A stretch of DNA of 64,000 nucleotides from Bacteroidota bacterium (GTDB lineage: Bacteria > Bacteroidota > Bacteroidia > Bacteroidales > GCA-2748055). The notes below the pieces were generated by a model. It was given only the letters and a program-made list of their open reading frames with translations, was not told the origin of the DNA and made no database searches. Of this stretch, positions 1 to 8,645 are shown piece after piece (position 1 is the stretch's first letter; every line of letters starts with the position of its first letter). The DNA is taken from contig JAHEEC010000002.1 in NCBI GenBank assembly GCA_024640885.1, positions 1 through 64,000 of the forward strand. Reading direction: 5' to 3'. Position numbers and translations under genes: made by a program.

Positions 1-1632
1 GGTGTGACACTCCATGCAGGCGGTGGAAAACCCGGCGGCAAGATGGCCGGGGTTGGTGGTGCCATTGTAGTCGGGCTGATGGCAGGCGACACATTCGGTG
101 GGCACATTCGAGTAGTCATTGATATCGTGACATTCATTGCAGTCAAACACCGCATGGCCCTGGGTCAGGGGAAAACCCGAATGTTCAAAAATGGCCGGTT
201 TCCATCCCGGCATGGTGGTATGACACTCCATGCACACATTGGAAATATTGGCGGCCAGGTGATCGGGATTGGTGGTTGCATCGTATTCGGGCTGGTGGCA
301 GGAGAAGCAATCCTGCGAGACATTTGAATAATTCGTCTCATCATGACAAAGATTGCAGTCATTGACTGCGTGTCCAAAGGTAAGGGGAAACTCCACATGG
401 TCAAATTGCGCCGGCTTCCATCCCGGCATGGTGGTATGGCACTCCATGCATACATTGGAAATACCGGCGGCCAGGTGATTGGGATTGGTGGTCACATCGT
501 AATCAGGCTGGTGGCAGGAGAAACATTCAGGAGAAACATATGAATAATTAGAGGCATCGTGGCAAAGGTTGCAGTCGTTGACTGCGTGCCCAAACGTCAG
601 GGGAAACTCCACATGGTCAAATTGCGCTGGCTTCCATCCCGGCATAGTGGTATGGCATTCCATGCATTCGGTGGAAATATCGGCAACGGTGTGATTGGGA
701 TTTGTGGTTGCATTGTAGTCCGTCAAATGGCACGAGAGGCACTCTGTGGAAATATTGGAATAATCATTCAGATCATGGCATTGATTGCAATTATTGATTG
801 CATGGCCCTGTGTGAGCGAGAAGAAGGAGTGATCAAACCGGGCCGGTTTCCATCCGGGCAGGGTCGTATGGCACTCCATACAATCTGTGGAAAGGTCAGC
901 GGTCAAATGACCGGGATTGGCAGTCGCATTGTAATCTGCCTGGTGGCAGGAATAGCACTCCGCGGAGGTCTCGGTATAATCTGTTCCAGTATGGCATTTG
1001 TTGCAATCAAAGATGGCATGACCCTGGGTAAGGGGAAAAAAGGAGTGGTTATACCCGGTTCCACCCCAGGTAAAAGCGTTCATGGAATGGCAGTCCAGGC
1101 ACTGGGTTGAGAAGTTCCCCAGCAAATGATTGGGATTGGCGGCTGCCTGGTAATCCTGAAGGTGGCAGTCCACACACTCCACTCCGAGCGGTTCAAAACG
1201 GAGCCGGGATGATGAAGGGTGGCAGTCCAGGCAACCAGCCGTCAAGTGAGGCCCCTGGAGCGGGAAACGGCTTTGCCTGTGCAGATCCGTTACATCCTCA
1301 ACAATCCATGATCTCGGGGTATGGCACCGGGCACAATCCATACCTAAGGTCTGCTGGTGCATATCTGTATGGCAGGAGAAGCAATCTGTACCTGCATCGG
1401 AAAAGACCAGGGTGGGGTGACACAATTTGCAATTGATTGAGTTGTGCTGTCCCTCCAGGGGAAGTAGAGTGGAGTTGTGATCGAAGGAATAGATCTCCCG
1501 GTCCAGTTCCCATCCGTTGGGACTGTGGCAAACGTTGCAGGCAATTTTAAAATCCCCCCCGTGGGGAGAATCCTGAATACGGCCGGCCAGTGCCAGGATC
1601 AGAACTGGAAAAGCTAATGACAGGACTCGCAT
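1..1632 (-). CDS. Multiheme c-type cytochrome with 72-residue triheme repeats (C-terminus beyond window)
   Basis: Open frame of 544 codons from ATG at 1632 to the left edge with no stop; the ORF track shows only shadows here. I read 22 CXXCH heme-c motifs. A short signal peptide (MRVLSLAFPVLILALAG) implies export, so hemes would be attached in the periplasm or outside the cell. The first third has irregularly spaced motifs, including an F-D-H...L-x-G-x-H...CxxCH unit like those in the upstream gene. From about residue 178 the protein becomes a tandem array of 72-residue units, each with three hemes (CNxCH, CFSCH/CLSCH, CMECH) separated by TTMPGWKPA and FPLTxGHA segments. The start overlaps the stop of the 20-heme cytochrome gene by 19 bp, implying translational coupling. 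Likely role: long-range electron transfer at or outside the cell envelope (inference). Partner and substrate cannot be told from sequence. Confidence 0.9.
   Translation of the reverse strand, partial: MRVLSLAFPVLILALAGRIQDSPHGGDFKIACNVCHSPNGWELDREIYSFDHNSTLLPLEGQHNSINCKLCHPTLVFSDAGTDCFSCHTDMHQQTLGMDCARCHTPRSWIVEDVTDLHRQSRFPLQGPHLTAGCLDCHPSSSRLRFEPLGVECVDCHLQDYQAAANPNHLLGNFSTQCLDCHSMNAFTWGGTGYNHSFFPLTQGHAIFDCNKCHTGTDYTETSAECYSCHQADYNATANPGHLTADLSTDCMECHTTLPGWKPARFDHSFFSLTQGHAINNCNQCHDLNDYSNISTECLSCHLTDYNATTNPNHTVADISTECMECHTTMPGWKPAQFDHVEFPLTFGHAVNDCNLCHDASNYSYVSPECFSCHQPDYDVTTNPNHLAAGISNVCMECHTTMPGWKPAQFDHVEFPLTFGHAVNDCNLCHDETNYSNVSQDCFSCHQPEYDATTNPDHLAANISNVCMECHTTMPGWKPAIFEHSGFPLTQGHAVFDCNECHDINDYSNVPTECVACHQPDYNGTTNPGHLAAGFSTACMECHT
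16..1101 (-). repeat. 216-bp in-frame tandem repeats inside the multiheme cytochrome gene
   Basis: The first codon of the recurring CMECH (or CLDCH) motif ends at 18, 234, 450, 666, 882 and 1101. The spacing is 216 bp four times, then 219 bp. Units near 230-670 are nearly identical in DNA (for example the TGGAAGCCGGCGCAATTTG stretch recurs), and divergence increases toward the N-terminus. The array continues past the left edge. Each unit codes for 72 residues and three heme sites. Confidence 0.92.
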
Positions 1633-3218
1633 TTGACACTTTTTAGTTTATACTGAATGCTTGTGACCTGCGCTATGACCTGCGGTTTATGGCATTTTGC
1701 ACAGGCTACATCCTTGTGCTTTCCATCAAGAGGGAATTTGGTTTGATTGTGATCAAACAATCCTGCCTTCCAGTTGAAATAATCATGGCACTTTGCGCAC
1801 CTGGTACCGGAGCCCTCATTAAATTGATCCTGATGTACATCTTTGTGGCATTCCGTACAGTTGGAAGATAGCCGGGAAAACCGCTGTACCGTCTCTCCCT
1901 GCTCATCCGATTTAAAATGGCAGGACCTGCAGGACTGCCGGAGATGGGCCCCTTCCAGGGCGTAGCCTGTTTTGGTGTGATCGAATTCAATGTCATTCCA
2001 CCTGCTGCTTTTATGGCAATTGAGACAGGTAGTCTCAGGGTCATATTTTTTGTCAAGGACAGACTCGTGGACATTCTTATGGCAATCGTTGCATTTTTGC
2101 CCGATCTCCCTGAAACTCCACCTGTCATTTTTTTTGTGGCATTCAAAACAGGGTGTCGCCAGGTGTGCACCGGTCAAGACGAAAGGACTTTCATTGTGCC
2201 GTTCGATGGTGAAGTTTGAACGGTCAAAGCCAAGGATTGAATGGCATTCGGAGCAGTCAGGGGATTTGTCCTGGACCACGAACTCCCGGCGATGGTAGTC
2301 CGCATGGCAATTGGTGCAACGGCCAAAATAGAGTTTTTTGGTATAACCAGTTTTGTGGCAGCTTGCACATTTTACATCCTGGTGTTTCCCTTCAAGCGGA
2401 TAGCGGGTGAGTGAGTGGTTGAAAGTCGACATTCCCTTGACCTGGTGAAAGGATACCTCCGAGTGGCATTTGGTGCAGTTCTGTCCGAATTTATTCTCAT
2501 GGACATCCCTGTGGCAATCGGTGCATTTTCCGGAAGCGATCCCTTTGAATTGCCGAATCTCTTTTCCATTGCGCTCGGCTATTTTGTGGCATTTCGCGCA
2601 ATCCACTTCTGCATGTTTTCCAATTAATTTGAACCCAGCCCTGTTGTGATCGAATTTTGGTGCAGGTTTGAATGCATTAAAGTCATGACATGATGCACAA
2701 TCGGTCGCGAGGGTCCCCTGGTGGTAATCGGTATGGCATGAAAGGCATTTCTGGTCCAGGCCCAGGTAGGTGGAGGTTTTTTTCTTGATTTCCTGATCGG
2801 TGATGAACTCATTCTTATGGCATTTGCTGCAGTTTATGGTGGAATGCGCCCCGTGCAGGTCGTAACCTGAGAGGGAATGATCAAATTGATCCGTATCGAA
2901 GCGGATCATTTGAAAATTCTTGCCATGGTGATCACTGTGGCATGCGATACACTCTTTCCCCGCCACTTCCGAAGAGGAATGATACCCCCTTTTTTCAGAA
3001 ATCCTGACCCCGATTTCCAGGTGACATTCCAGACACTTTTCGCTGGAAACTTTTTCCCCCAGGATATGGCATTTGGTGCAATTTGAGAGGCCGGCCAGGT
3101 GGGCATGGGGCTGGGAGAGATCTCCCGGTGAAATCTGTCCAATGAGTTTCAATGCAAAGATTAAGAGCACCAGGCTGACCCCGGTCGCACGTGCATATTT
3201 CTGAACAGAGGGATTCAT
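1614..3218 (-). CDS. 20-heme c-type cytochrome
   Basis: The 534-residue product has 20 CXXCH motifs. An N-terminal hydrophobic segment (about residues 13-27) is a signal peptide or membrane anchor. A unit of the form F-D/N-H ... L-x-G-x-H ... CxxCH recurs about six times, with extra motifs of the form CxxCH-x-D-x-H between them, as in cytochrome c3/c7-like multiheme proteins, where the extra histidines can be distal ligands. The final five residues are themselves a heme motif (CESCH), directly followed by the stop. It lies 10 bp downstream of the FAD/ferredoxin oxidoreductase gene and overlaps the next cytochrome gene by 19 bp, so the three look cotranscribed. Likely an exported electron carrier taking electrons from the inner-membrane modules of this cluster (inference). 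Confidence 0.93.
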   Translation of the reverse strand: MNPSVQKYARATGVSLVLLIFALKLIGQISPGDLSQPHAHLAGLSNCTKCHILGEKVSSEKCLECHLEIGVRISEKRGYHSSSEVAGKECIACHSDHHGKNFQMIRFDTDQFDHSLSGYDLHGAHSTINCSKCHKNEFITDQEIKKKTSTYLGLDQKCLSCHTDYHQGTLATDCASCHDFNAFKPAPKFDHNRAGFKLIGKHAEVDCAKCHKIAERNGKEIRQFKGIASGKCTDCHRDVHENKFGQNCTKCHSEVSFHQVKGMSTFNHSLTRYPLEGKHQDVKCASCHKTGYTKKLYFGRCTNCHADYHRREFVVQDKSPDCSECHSILGFDRSNFTIERHNESPFVLTGAHLATPCFECHKKNDRWSFREIGQKCNDCHKNVHESVLDKKYDPETTCLNCHKSSRWNDIEFDHTKTGYALEGAHLRQSCRSCHFKSDEQGETVQRFSRLSSNCTECHKDVHQDQFNEGSGTRCAKCHDYFNWKAGLFDHNQTKFPLDGKHKDVACAKCHKPQVIAQVTSIQYKLKSVKCESCH

Positions 3219-3228
3219 GGATGTCTAA

Positions 3229-4566
3229 TCAGTTATGCTTTAGCACTGCCTCTCCAAATTTCTTGGTGATTTGTATGCCGATTTTGTCCAAAAATTGCGT
3301 GGGCAATTCCCCTCCGGCAAATATGTAAATCCGGTCGTTCTTCAGAGTGGTTTTCTGCCTATCGCCACTTTCACTGGATATGGCCACTTCATACCGGTCG
3401 ATGATCTCCACATTCGTGTTGAACATCACATTGATTTTACCCTGATCCATGGCATTCTTTATATGTTCACCATTTTTAGGTTTAATCCGCTGGAATGCTT
3501 CTTTGCGATAAGAGAGTGTGACATTGTTTTGATCAGCAAGCAAGAGCGCAGCTTCCACAGCCGAGTCCCCTCCACCTACAACCACAATGTTTTCATTCTT
3601 GATGTGCTCGGGTTCAAGCAACCTGTAAGCCACTTTCTCCATGGATTCTCCCGGGACATTCAGTTTTCTTGGCGTTCCACGGCGACCGATGGCCAGCAAT
3701 ACGTGTTTGGTCAGGTATTCCTCCCCACCTAAAGTTACCACTTTATGAACATCATTTACGAAAGATATGGACTCAACTTTTGAATTTTCCCTGACCACAA
3801 TACCGTTTTTGTCAAGCACCCCGTTCCACAGGTTGAGTAACTCGGTTTTGCTTGTTTCATACAGTTTCACCTTGCCATGGAGCGGCAGGTCCATGGGTGA
3901 GGTCATGACGACTTTTTTCCTGGGGAAGGTGAAGACAGTTCCCCCCAGGGTATCCTGTTCAAGTGTCAGGCATTTAAGCCCATGTTTTTTTGCAGCAAGT
4001 GAGGCTGATATTCCTGCGGGCCCCGCTCCAATTACGATGAGATCGAAGGGAGCCTTGTGATTTCTGTCAATGGTTTTAGCAATATGATCCACCGCCTGCC
4101 GTCCCTGCTCCACGGCATTCTTGATCAAACCCATGCCGCCCAGCTCTCCGGCAATGGATATCCCTGGAACATTTGTTTCAAAATGTTGATTGACATGGGG
4201 TAAATCCACCCCTCTTTTTTCTGTGCCGATGCAGAGTGAGATGGCCTGGGTGGGGCATGCATGAAAGCAGGCTCCATGACCAATACACTGTGAAGTATTG
4301 ATTGTGGTGGCCTTCCCGTTCAAGATGCCCAGAATATCTTTTTCCGGACACGCAATGATGCAGGCACCGGTCATGATGCAGCTATTGGGATCTACTACGG
4401 GATGCAGGGAGACCGGTTCGTGGATTCCGGCTTTTTTTGCATCCACAATTTTTGCTGCCACCTTGCGCGATCCCCTCTTCAGCTTTAACAGGTAAATCAT
4501 CACCACGATGAGGCAAAGCAGGAAGACTGAGCCATACACAACCAGGTTTTCGATCTGTGTCTCCAT
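3229..4566 (-). CDS. Membrane-anchored FAD/NAD(P) oxidoreductase with N-terminal ferredoxin-like domain
   Basis: 445 residues in three parts. One transmembrane helix lies near residues 9-27. A two-motif ferredoxin-like domain follows at about 55-115. A thioredoxin-reductase-like flavoprotein occupies about 175-445, with an FAD site (VIGAGPAGISA) and a second Rossmann motif for NAD(P)H (VVVGGGDSAVEAA). No CxxC disulfide motif of true thioredoxin reductases is visible. Both ferredoxin motifs lack their usual second cysteine: CIMTGACIIACP has Thr and CIGHGACFHACP has His there, so standard [4Fe-4S] ligation is doubtful. The gene sits just upstream of the two large cytochrome genes. It could pass electrons between NAD(P)H and the membrane or cytochromes, with the active domain probably on the cytoplasmic side (inference). 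The 264 bp upstream of the start separate it from the cytochrome-b-like gene. Confidence 0.82.
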   Translation of the reverse strand: METQIENLVVYGSVFLLCLIVVMIYLLKLKRGSRKVAAKIVDAKKAGIHEPVSLHPVVDPNSCIMTGACIIACPEKDILGILNGKATTINTSQCIGHGACFHACPTQAISLCIGTEKRGVDLPHVNQHFETNVPGISIAGELGGMGLIKNAVEQGRQAVDHIAKTIDRNHKAPFDLIVIGAGPAGISASLAAKKHGLKCLTLEQDTLGGTVFTFPRKKVVMTSPMDLPLHGKVKLYETSKTELLNLWNGVLDKNGIVVRENSKVESISFVNDVHKVVTLGGEEYLTKHVLLAIGRRGTPRKLNVPGESMEKVAYRLLEPEHIKNENIVVVGGGDSAVEAALLLADQNNVTLSYRKEAFQRIKPKNGEHIKNAMDQGKINVMFNTNVEIIDRYEVAISSESGDRQKTTLKNDRIYIFAGGELPTQFLDKIGIQITKKFGEAVLKHN

Positions 4567-4830
4567 AGTCTATCTAATCTTAATGGTAGGATCAATAGAA
4601 ATCATTGGCAATGAAATTTAATAATATTAATTCGCAAGAATGTTGAAGGGATGACTGATTGCATGCTTCAGCGAGGGAACTGATTGGCACATGCGGATTT
4701 GATTTGTTGTTTAAACGCCTTATCAAAGACGGTTATTGTACGTTTAAATACCCTCAAAGTTGCCGGAATACCCTATTTAAAATTAGTACAAATTGAGCTG
4801 TAATCCTCCTGGGTTGCGCTCCCCGTTAGA

Positions 4831-5652
4831 TCAGAAAACCCACCTGTAGCCGAACACAATAGATACCGCCACATGAATGACCATGATAATCAGCATAATA
4901 AGTGCAAATGGCAGGTGCGCCACATGCCAGTATCTGAACAGGTTTTGCATGGTCTCCAGCCTTTCGATCCTGCGGTTCATTGATATTTCATTCTTTACCA
5001 GCGAAAGTACCTGTGACCGCTGTAATCGTGAGAGTTGGTTCTCCTTTAAAGCTTTTTTGATTCGCTTAATGGCTGTTCGATTGTTCCTGCTTCCCATGGT
5101 CGATTGGACAATCACATCAAGGTTGTCCTTGTCAAGGTTATATTTGGTGACAAGTACATCCCTGATATCTGTTTTCATTCCTCTGATCTCATTCAGGCTC
5201 AGCGCCCGGCCTTCGATGGTCCTCGGGATCTGGATATAAATGAACCTGCCAATCACCCCGCTGAGGACCACGGCCAACATGCTCCAGAAACTGATGGCAA
5301 CCACTCCTCCAATTTTAAAAGAAGTATGAAAAACCACCAGCATGGGACCCAGGGTGCAAAGGAAAATATGGAACTCCAGCCAGTGTTTCAATTTCCCCAT
5401 CCGTCCCAGCGATCTGGACCTTTTACGCAACATATATATTGATACGCCGGACACCATCAGAAATGACCCGAGTATTCCCATTCCATGCCCCAGCAGACCA
5501 TTTGGTTTGAGCAACTCATGATTGGGGTGATAGAATCTCTCTTCCAGGCTGGTATTGTAATAGGAGTATCCACTGTATACGATGGCCACAGTCGCTGCGA
5601 TCAGTATAAATATCATTGAACCGATATATAATTTGTGGATGGATGGTTTCAT
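4831..5652 (-). CDS. Predicted b-type cytochrome-like membrane protein
   Basis: 273 residues with about five hydrophobic helices and histidines placed as in di-heme b-type cytochromes or ferric-reductase-like proteins: HGMG in the second helix, HWLEFHIF plus VVFHTSF in the middle, and YWHVAHLP plus MVIHVAV in the last helices. A charged, predicted soluble loop of about 80 residues separates helix 4 from the last helix. It lies inside the redox cluster between the DUF2339-like gene and the FAD/ferredoxin gene, which supports a quinone- or heme-linked electron transfer role across the membrane. I could not name a family with certainty; the assignment rests on histidine placement and context. 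Confidence 0.6.
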   Translation of the reverse strand: MKPSIHKLYIGSMIFILIAATVAIVYSGYSYYNTSLEERFYHPNHELLKPNGLLGHGMGILGSFLMVSGVSIYMLRKRSRSLGRMGKLKHWLEFHIFLCTLGPMLVVFHTSFKIGGVVAISFWSMLAVVLSGVIGRFIYIQIPRTIEGRALSLNEIRGMKTDIRDVLVTKYNLDKDNLDVIVQSTMGSRNNRTAIKRIKKALKENQLSRLQRSQVLSLVKNEISMNRRIERLETMQNLFRYWHVAHLPFALIMLIIMVIHVAVSIVFGYRWVF

Positions 5653-5683
5653 ATCTGTAAAGAGATTACTTAAAATATAATGC

Positions 5684-5691
5684 CAAATTTA
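5684..5691 (-). promoter_or_regulatory. -7 box (TAAATTTG) upstream of the cytochrome-b-like gene
   Basis: On the minus strand TAAATTTG matches the Bacteroidota TAnnTTTG element exactly, 32 bp before the ATG at 5652. The only upstream TTTG is too close (about 13 bp) to be a normal -33 box, so this is tentative. It suggests the lower part of the cluster can be transcribed separately. Confidence 0.3.
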
Positions 5692-5760
5692 ATATGATCG
5701 GAGCAAAGGTATCTTACTGGATACCAATTTGTATGAACAATCCGGAAAAAGCTGGGGAGC

Positions 5761-7431
5761 TTATGTTGAATCGTGATCTTCCTTTTTACTCTTCAGGCGT
5801 CGGGTATAAAAAACCGAGATCCCGAGGGAGATCACGGCAATGAACATCAGGGCCACGATCCTGTATCCAAGGCTGATATTCTTCAGGTCAATGATGAAGA
5901 GGTACAGCACAGTGGCAATCATGGTCATGATGGCCAGCCATCGGTATTTTATGTTATGGATCAATACACTGAGCACGAAGAATAGAAGTGCGGCAAGGGT
6001 CCAGGACAGGGTTACAAAATGAGGTGGCACGGCCCGCTGAAGGCTGTAAAGGACCATGACAGAACCAATGAAAAGATAGATGTTTCTGATCCATTCAGTC
6101 TTGATCTCCAGTCGCTTCTTCTTCCAGTTCATAATCCTGGCGGTTATAAGTGCAACCAGCGCAAAGGAGAAATTGATGGAGGCCATTGAATCGCCCACGA
6201 CCAAATATGCGATCAGCAGGCTGACGAATAATATGGTGTTCATGATCACGATGAAGCGGGACCGGAACCACAGTGCCATTGAAACCACCAGGAGGCTCTG
6301 GACAGACAACAGGAAGAAGGCAAGGGGGAATTTATAGATCCCTGCAATGGCAATACTCAGGGCCACAAAACTGTAAATGGCATAGAGTGATGCGATTGAT
6401 CGCCATGTACCACGCCACTGCAGGAAAATGGAATAGCCCATGCAGAATGCAGCAATCAGGCCAAAATAAATATAATAGTTATGCGTAAAAAATGCCATGA
6501 CAGCCAGCCCCAGGATGAATGAGAAGCCGAGTCCGTTCAACACAATAGAGGCATTCAAAAAGCGTTCCCTGGTCCCATCTGACTTGGGAAACAAGGCCAG
6601 GGAAGAATATAACAAAGCACAGATAAAGAGATAAATGTGCCCATAATGATGCGCAGAAATAATCTTGAATGTTCCGGTCACAATGGGATCACCTGCGATC
6701 CAGATCAGGAACGTGAAATATACCAGGCCAATGGATATAATCAACCCGGTCCACCAGTTGTTCCTGGATGCAAAAAATATAGCGGTCAATGCAACTCCAA
6801 CCATTGGCAAAAGCATGAGGCTGGTGGAGTTGCTCGCAATGGCGGTGATCACAGCCATGATCCAGACGATCACCACATGAACCTGGGATTTGTTCCTGAA
6901 TGCCAGGTAAATAAGGACTATGAGTACCAGGAGTACCACTCCCTCTCCGACCAGGTGGTTTTCAATGATCCTGCTTCCGGGAAGTACGTGGATCCGCATG
7001 GCGGTGATGAAGAGCAGAATATGCCCGTTATAGTTAAATAGCCGGGACATATAGGGGAATGATTTTCTGGAGTAATATCCAGCTGCATATACACCTGCAA
7101 TTGAAGCCAGCCCGAAGATTACAGATGTGACCTGATGACCACCTTTGTGAAGGAGCTGGGTCAGGTACATGATCCCGAACAGCAGGACGATGTTGCCTAG
7201 CCACGCCATACCATATTCCCCTATGCGGGATTCAATGGATTCATTTTCCCCGGATGGCTGTTGTGCGGGAGCCACATCCCGGGGTCCGGCAGATCTGGAA
7301 GTGATGATCCTTGGACCTGTCGCGGCAGGGGCCCTGTGCTCCTCAAGCAGGATCAGTCTTCTCTCAAGCTCCTCTACGCGTTTTTGGAGTTGTTCAAGAT
7401 CCGAAGGTTGACTTCCCGGTTGATCTGCCAT
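5761..7431 (-). CDS. DUF2339-like polytopic membrane protein
   Basis: 556 residues. A short coiled-coil-like N-terminus (LEQLQKRVEELERRLILLEEH) is followed by a proline/alanine-rich linker, then from residue 70 onward a run of about a dozen hydrophobic helices with short loops. The entry into the membrane part (E-S-R-I-G-E-Y-G-M-A-W-L-G-N-I) resembles the start of DUF2339 proteins. No catalytic or metal-binding motif is visible. It starts 16 bp after the NrfD-like gene, so it is probably cotranscribed with the NrfCD-type module. DUF2339 proteins are uncharacterised membrane proteins; a role in anchoring or assembling the redox complex is only a guess. Confidence 0.6.
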   Translation of the reverse strand: MADQPGSQPSDLEQLQKRVEELERRLILLEEHRAPAATGPRIITSRSAGPRDVAPAQQPSGENESIESRIGEYGMAWLGNIVLLFGIMYLTQLLHKGGHQVTSVIFGLASIAGVYAAGYYSRKSFPYMSRLFNYNGHILLFITAMRIHVLPGSRIIENHLVGEGVVLLVLIVLIYLAFRNKSQVHVVIVWIMAVITAIASNSTSLMLLPMVGVALTAIFFASRNNWWTGLIISIGLVYFTFLIWIAGDPIVTGTFKIISAHHYGHIYLFICALLYSSLALFPKSDGTRERFLNASIVLNGLGFSFILGLAVMAFFTHNYYIYFGLIAAFCMGYSIFLQWRGTWRSIASLYAIYSFVALSIAIAGIYKFPLAFFLLSVQSLLVVSMALWFRSRFIVIMNTILFVSLLIAYLVVGDSMASINFSFALVALITARIMNWKKKRLEIKTEWIRNIYLFIGSVMVLYSLQRAVPPHFVTLSWTLAALLFFVLSVLIHNIKYRWLAIMTMIATVLYLFIIDLKNISLGYRIVALMFIAVISLGISVFYTRRLKSKKEDHDST

Positions 7432-7447
7432 GACATATGAATTTGGT

Positions 7448-8644
7448 TCACACTTCTTCTACCTTTTTCCATGGAGGCATCAGCCAGAGGAAAAATGTGA
7501 GCAATGCAAATGGAAGCAATAACCAGATGATGGCCATGAATAGCCCTTCGGTACCCACAAGTCCAAGTTTGAAGTCGGTGAACCCGTGAAAACTCTTGGA
7601 AAAAAGCTGCCCGCCAATAACCACGTTCCACCTCATGAAAAAGATACCCGTAAGTACCATCAGACCCGCAGCAAGATAGATGGTCTTTCTGACCTGTTCC
7701 TTTACCCTGGAGGTCACCTGCAGGATCCCCAGTCCAACCATGGGCATGAGCATCCCCAGGATGATCTGAAAGCCAAACATGGTATAGATCAGTTTGCCGT
7801 TTACCAGCACGTGGAGTATATCGAAGGATTCTTCGGCTTCATAGATCCGGTGTACCTGATCCAGGGATTCCAGTGAGAAGTCGAGGATCAGCATATAAAA
7901 GAGGTACTTCCCGATGGTATCCAGGGCAGCCATATCGATCTTGACTTTTCGCAGGTAGGACACTGCCATGTAGATCACCATCACCAGGGCGATGCCCGAT
8001 ACCATGGCTGAGAAAAGGAAGATCACTGGCATGATCACAGTGGACCACCAGGGATTGGCCTTGATGGAACCAAAAATGAAGCCCACATATCCATGCAGTA
8101 GGAAAGCCGAGGGGATTCCCACCAGTGTAATGATATAGCCGATCCGGTCGTCCCACTTCAGCGCTTTTGGGGAAATATCGGTAACACCCAGGGTCAGCAT
8201 TTTATAGATCCTCCTCATGATCCCGGTCTTTTCCTGGGACCATATCACGAAATCACGCCGGTAATCGAACCAGATTTCCAACAGGAGGACCACCGCCAGG
8301 TACCAGAGATAGACAAAGCCAAAAATGGCCATGGCCGAGGCGCTGTTGGGGGTGATCAGGATTTCATAAAACCGCCCCGGTTTGCCAAGATGTGCAATCA
8401 GGGGCAGGGGGGCGCAGATCAGGAAGGCAAGGGCAGTGATCAGTGCAAGCTGGTAGGTGGGCCTGAGGACCTTTACCTTGAAGACCCTTTCCAGGGATGC
8501 CAGGATGAAAGCTCCTGCTACCAACCCGGTCAGATAAGGGTACAGTACCACGAGGACTCCCCATTGCAATTCCAGTTCATTGGGGTAGATGTAACCATCC
8601 ACCTTCGAGAGCATTTCAAATAGATGCTGATAGTGTTGTTCCAT
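7448..8644 (-). CDS. nrfD: NrfD/PsrC-type quinone-interacting membrane subunit
   Basis: 398 residues with about ten hydrophobic helices. Family signatures are visible: HLGKPGRFYEIL after helix 3, the PNSASAMAIFGF segment, and MRWNVVIGGQ near the C-terminus. NrfD-type subunits bind (mena)quinone and pair with a periplasmic FeS protein. Here the FeS gene lies one base upstream, and a tetraheme cytochrome gene precedes that. No molybdopterin catalytic subunit is encoded nearby, so this is not a complete polysulfide or DMSO-type reductase; the arrangement is closer to Qrc/Hmc-type electron-transfer complexes. Symbol given at family level only. Confidence 0.85.
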   Translation of the reverse strand: MEQHYQHLFEMLSKVDGYIYPNELELQWGVLVVLYPYLTGLVAGAFILASLERVFKVKVLRPTYQLALITALAFLICAPLPLIAHLGKPGRFYEILITPNSASAMAIFGFVYLWYLAVVLLLEIWFDYRRDFVIWSQEKTGIMRRIYKMLTLGVTDISPKALKWDDRIGYIITLVGIPSAFLLHGYVGFIFGSIKANPWWSTVIMPVIFLFSAMVSGIALVMVIYMAVSYLRKVKIDMAALDTIGKYLFYMLILDFSLESLDQVHRIYEAEESFDILHVLVNGKLIYTMFGFQIILGMLMPMVGLGILQVTSRVKEQVRKTIYLAAGLMVLTGIFFMRWNVVIGGQLFSKSFHGFTDFKLGLVGTEGLFMAIIWLLLPFALLTFFLWLMPPWKKVEEV

Positions 8645-8645
8645 A

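Noticed and set aside
16-1101. Possible CRISPR or non-coding satellite because of regular repeats
   Set aside because: The period is 216 bp (a multiple of 3), frame is kept, and each unit codes for three CXXCH motifs.
4-1436. Plus-strand ORFs of 107, 66, 183 and 109 residues
   Set aside because: They are antisense shadows of the repeated multiheme cytochrome; their repetitive protein sequence mirrors the CMECH units.
5715-5732. Hairpin GGTATC...GATACC after the DUF2339-like gene as a terminator
   Set aside because: The minus-strand hairpin is followed by only TTTG, too short a T-run, and may instead be part of the promoter region.
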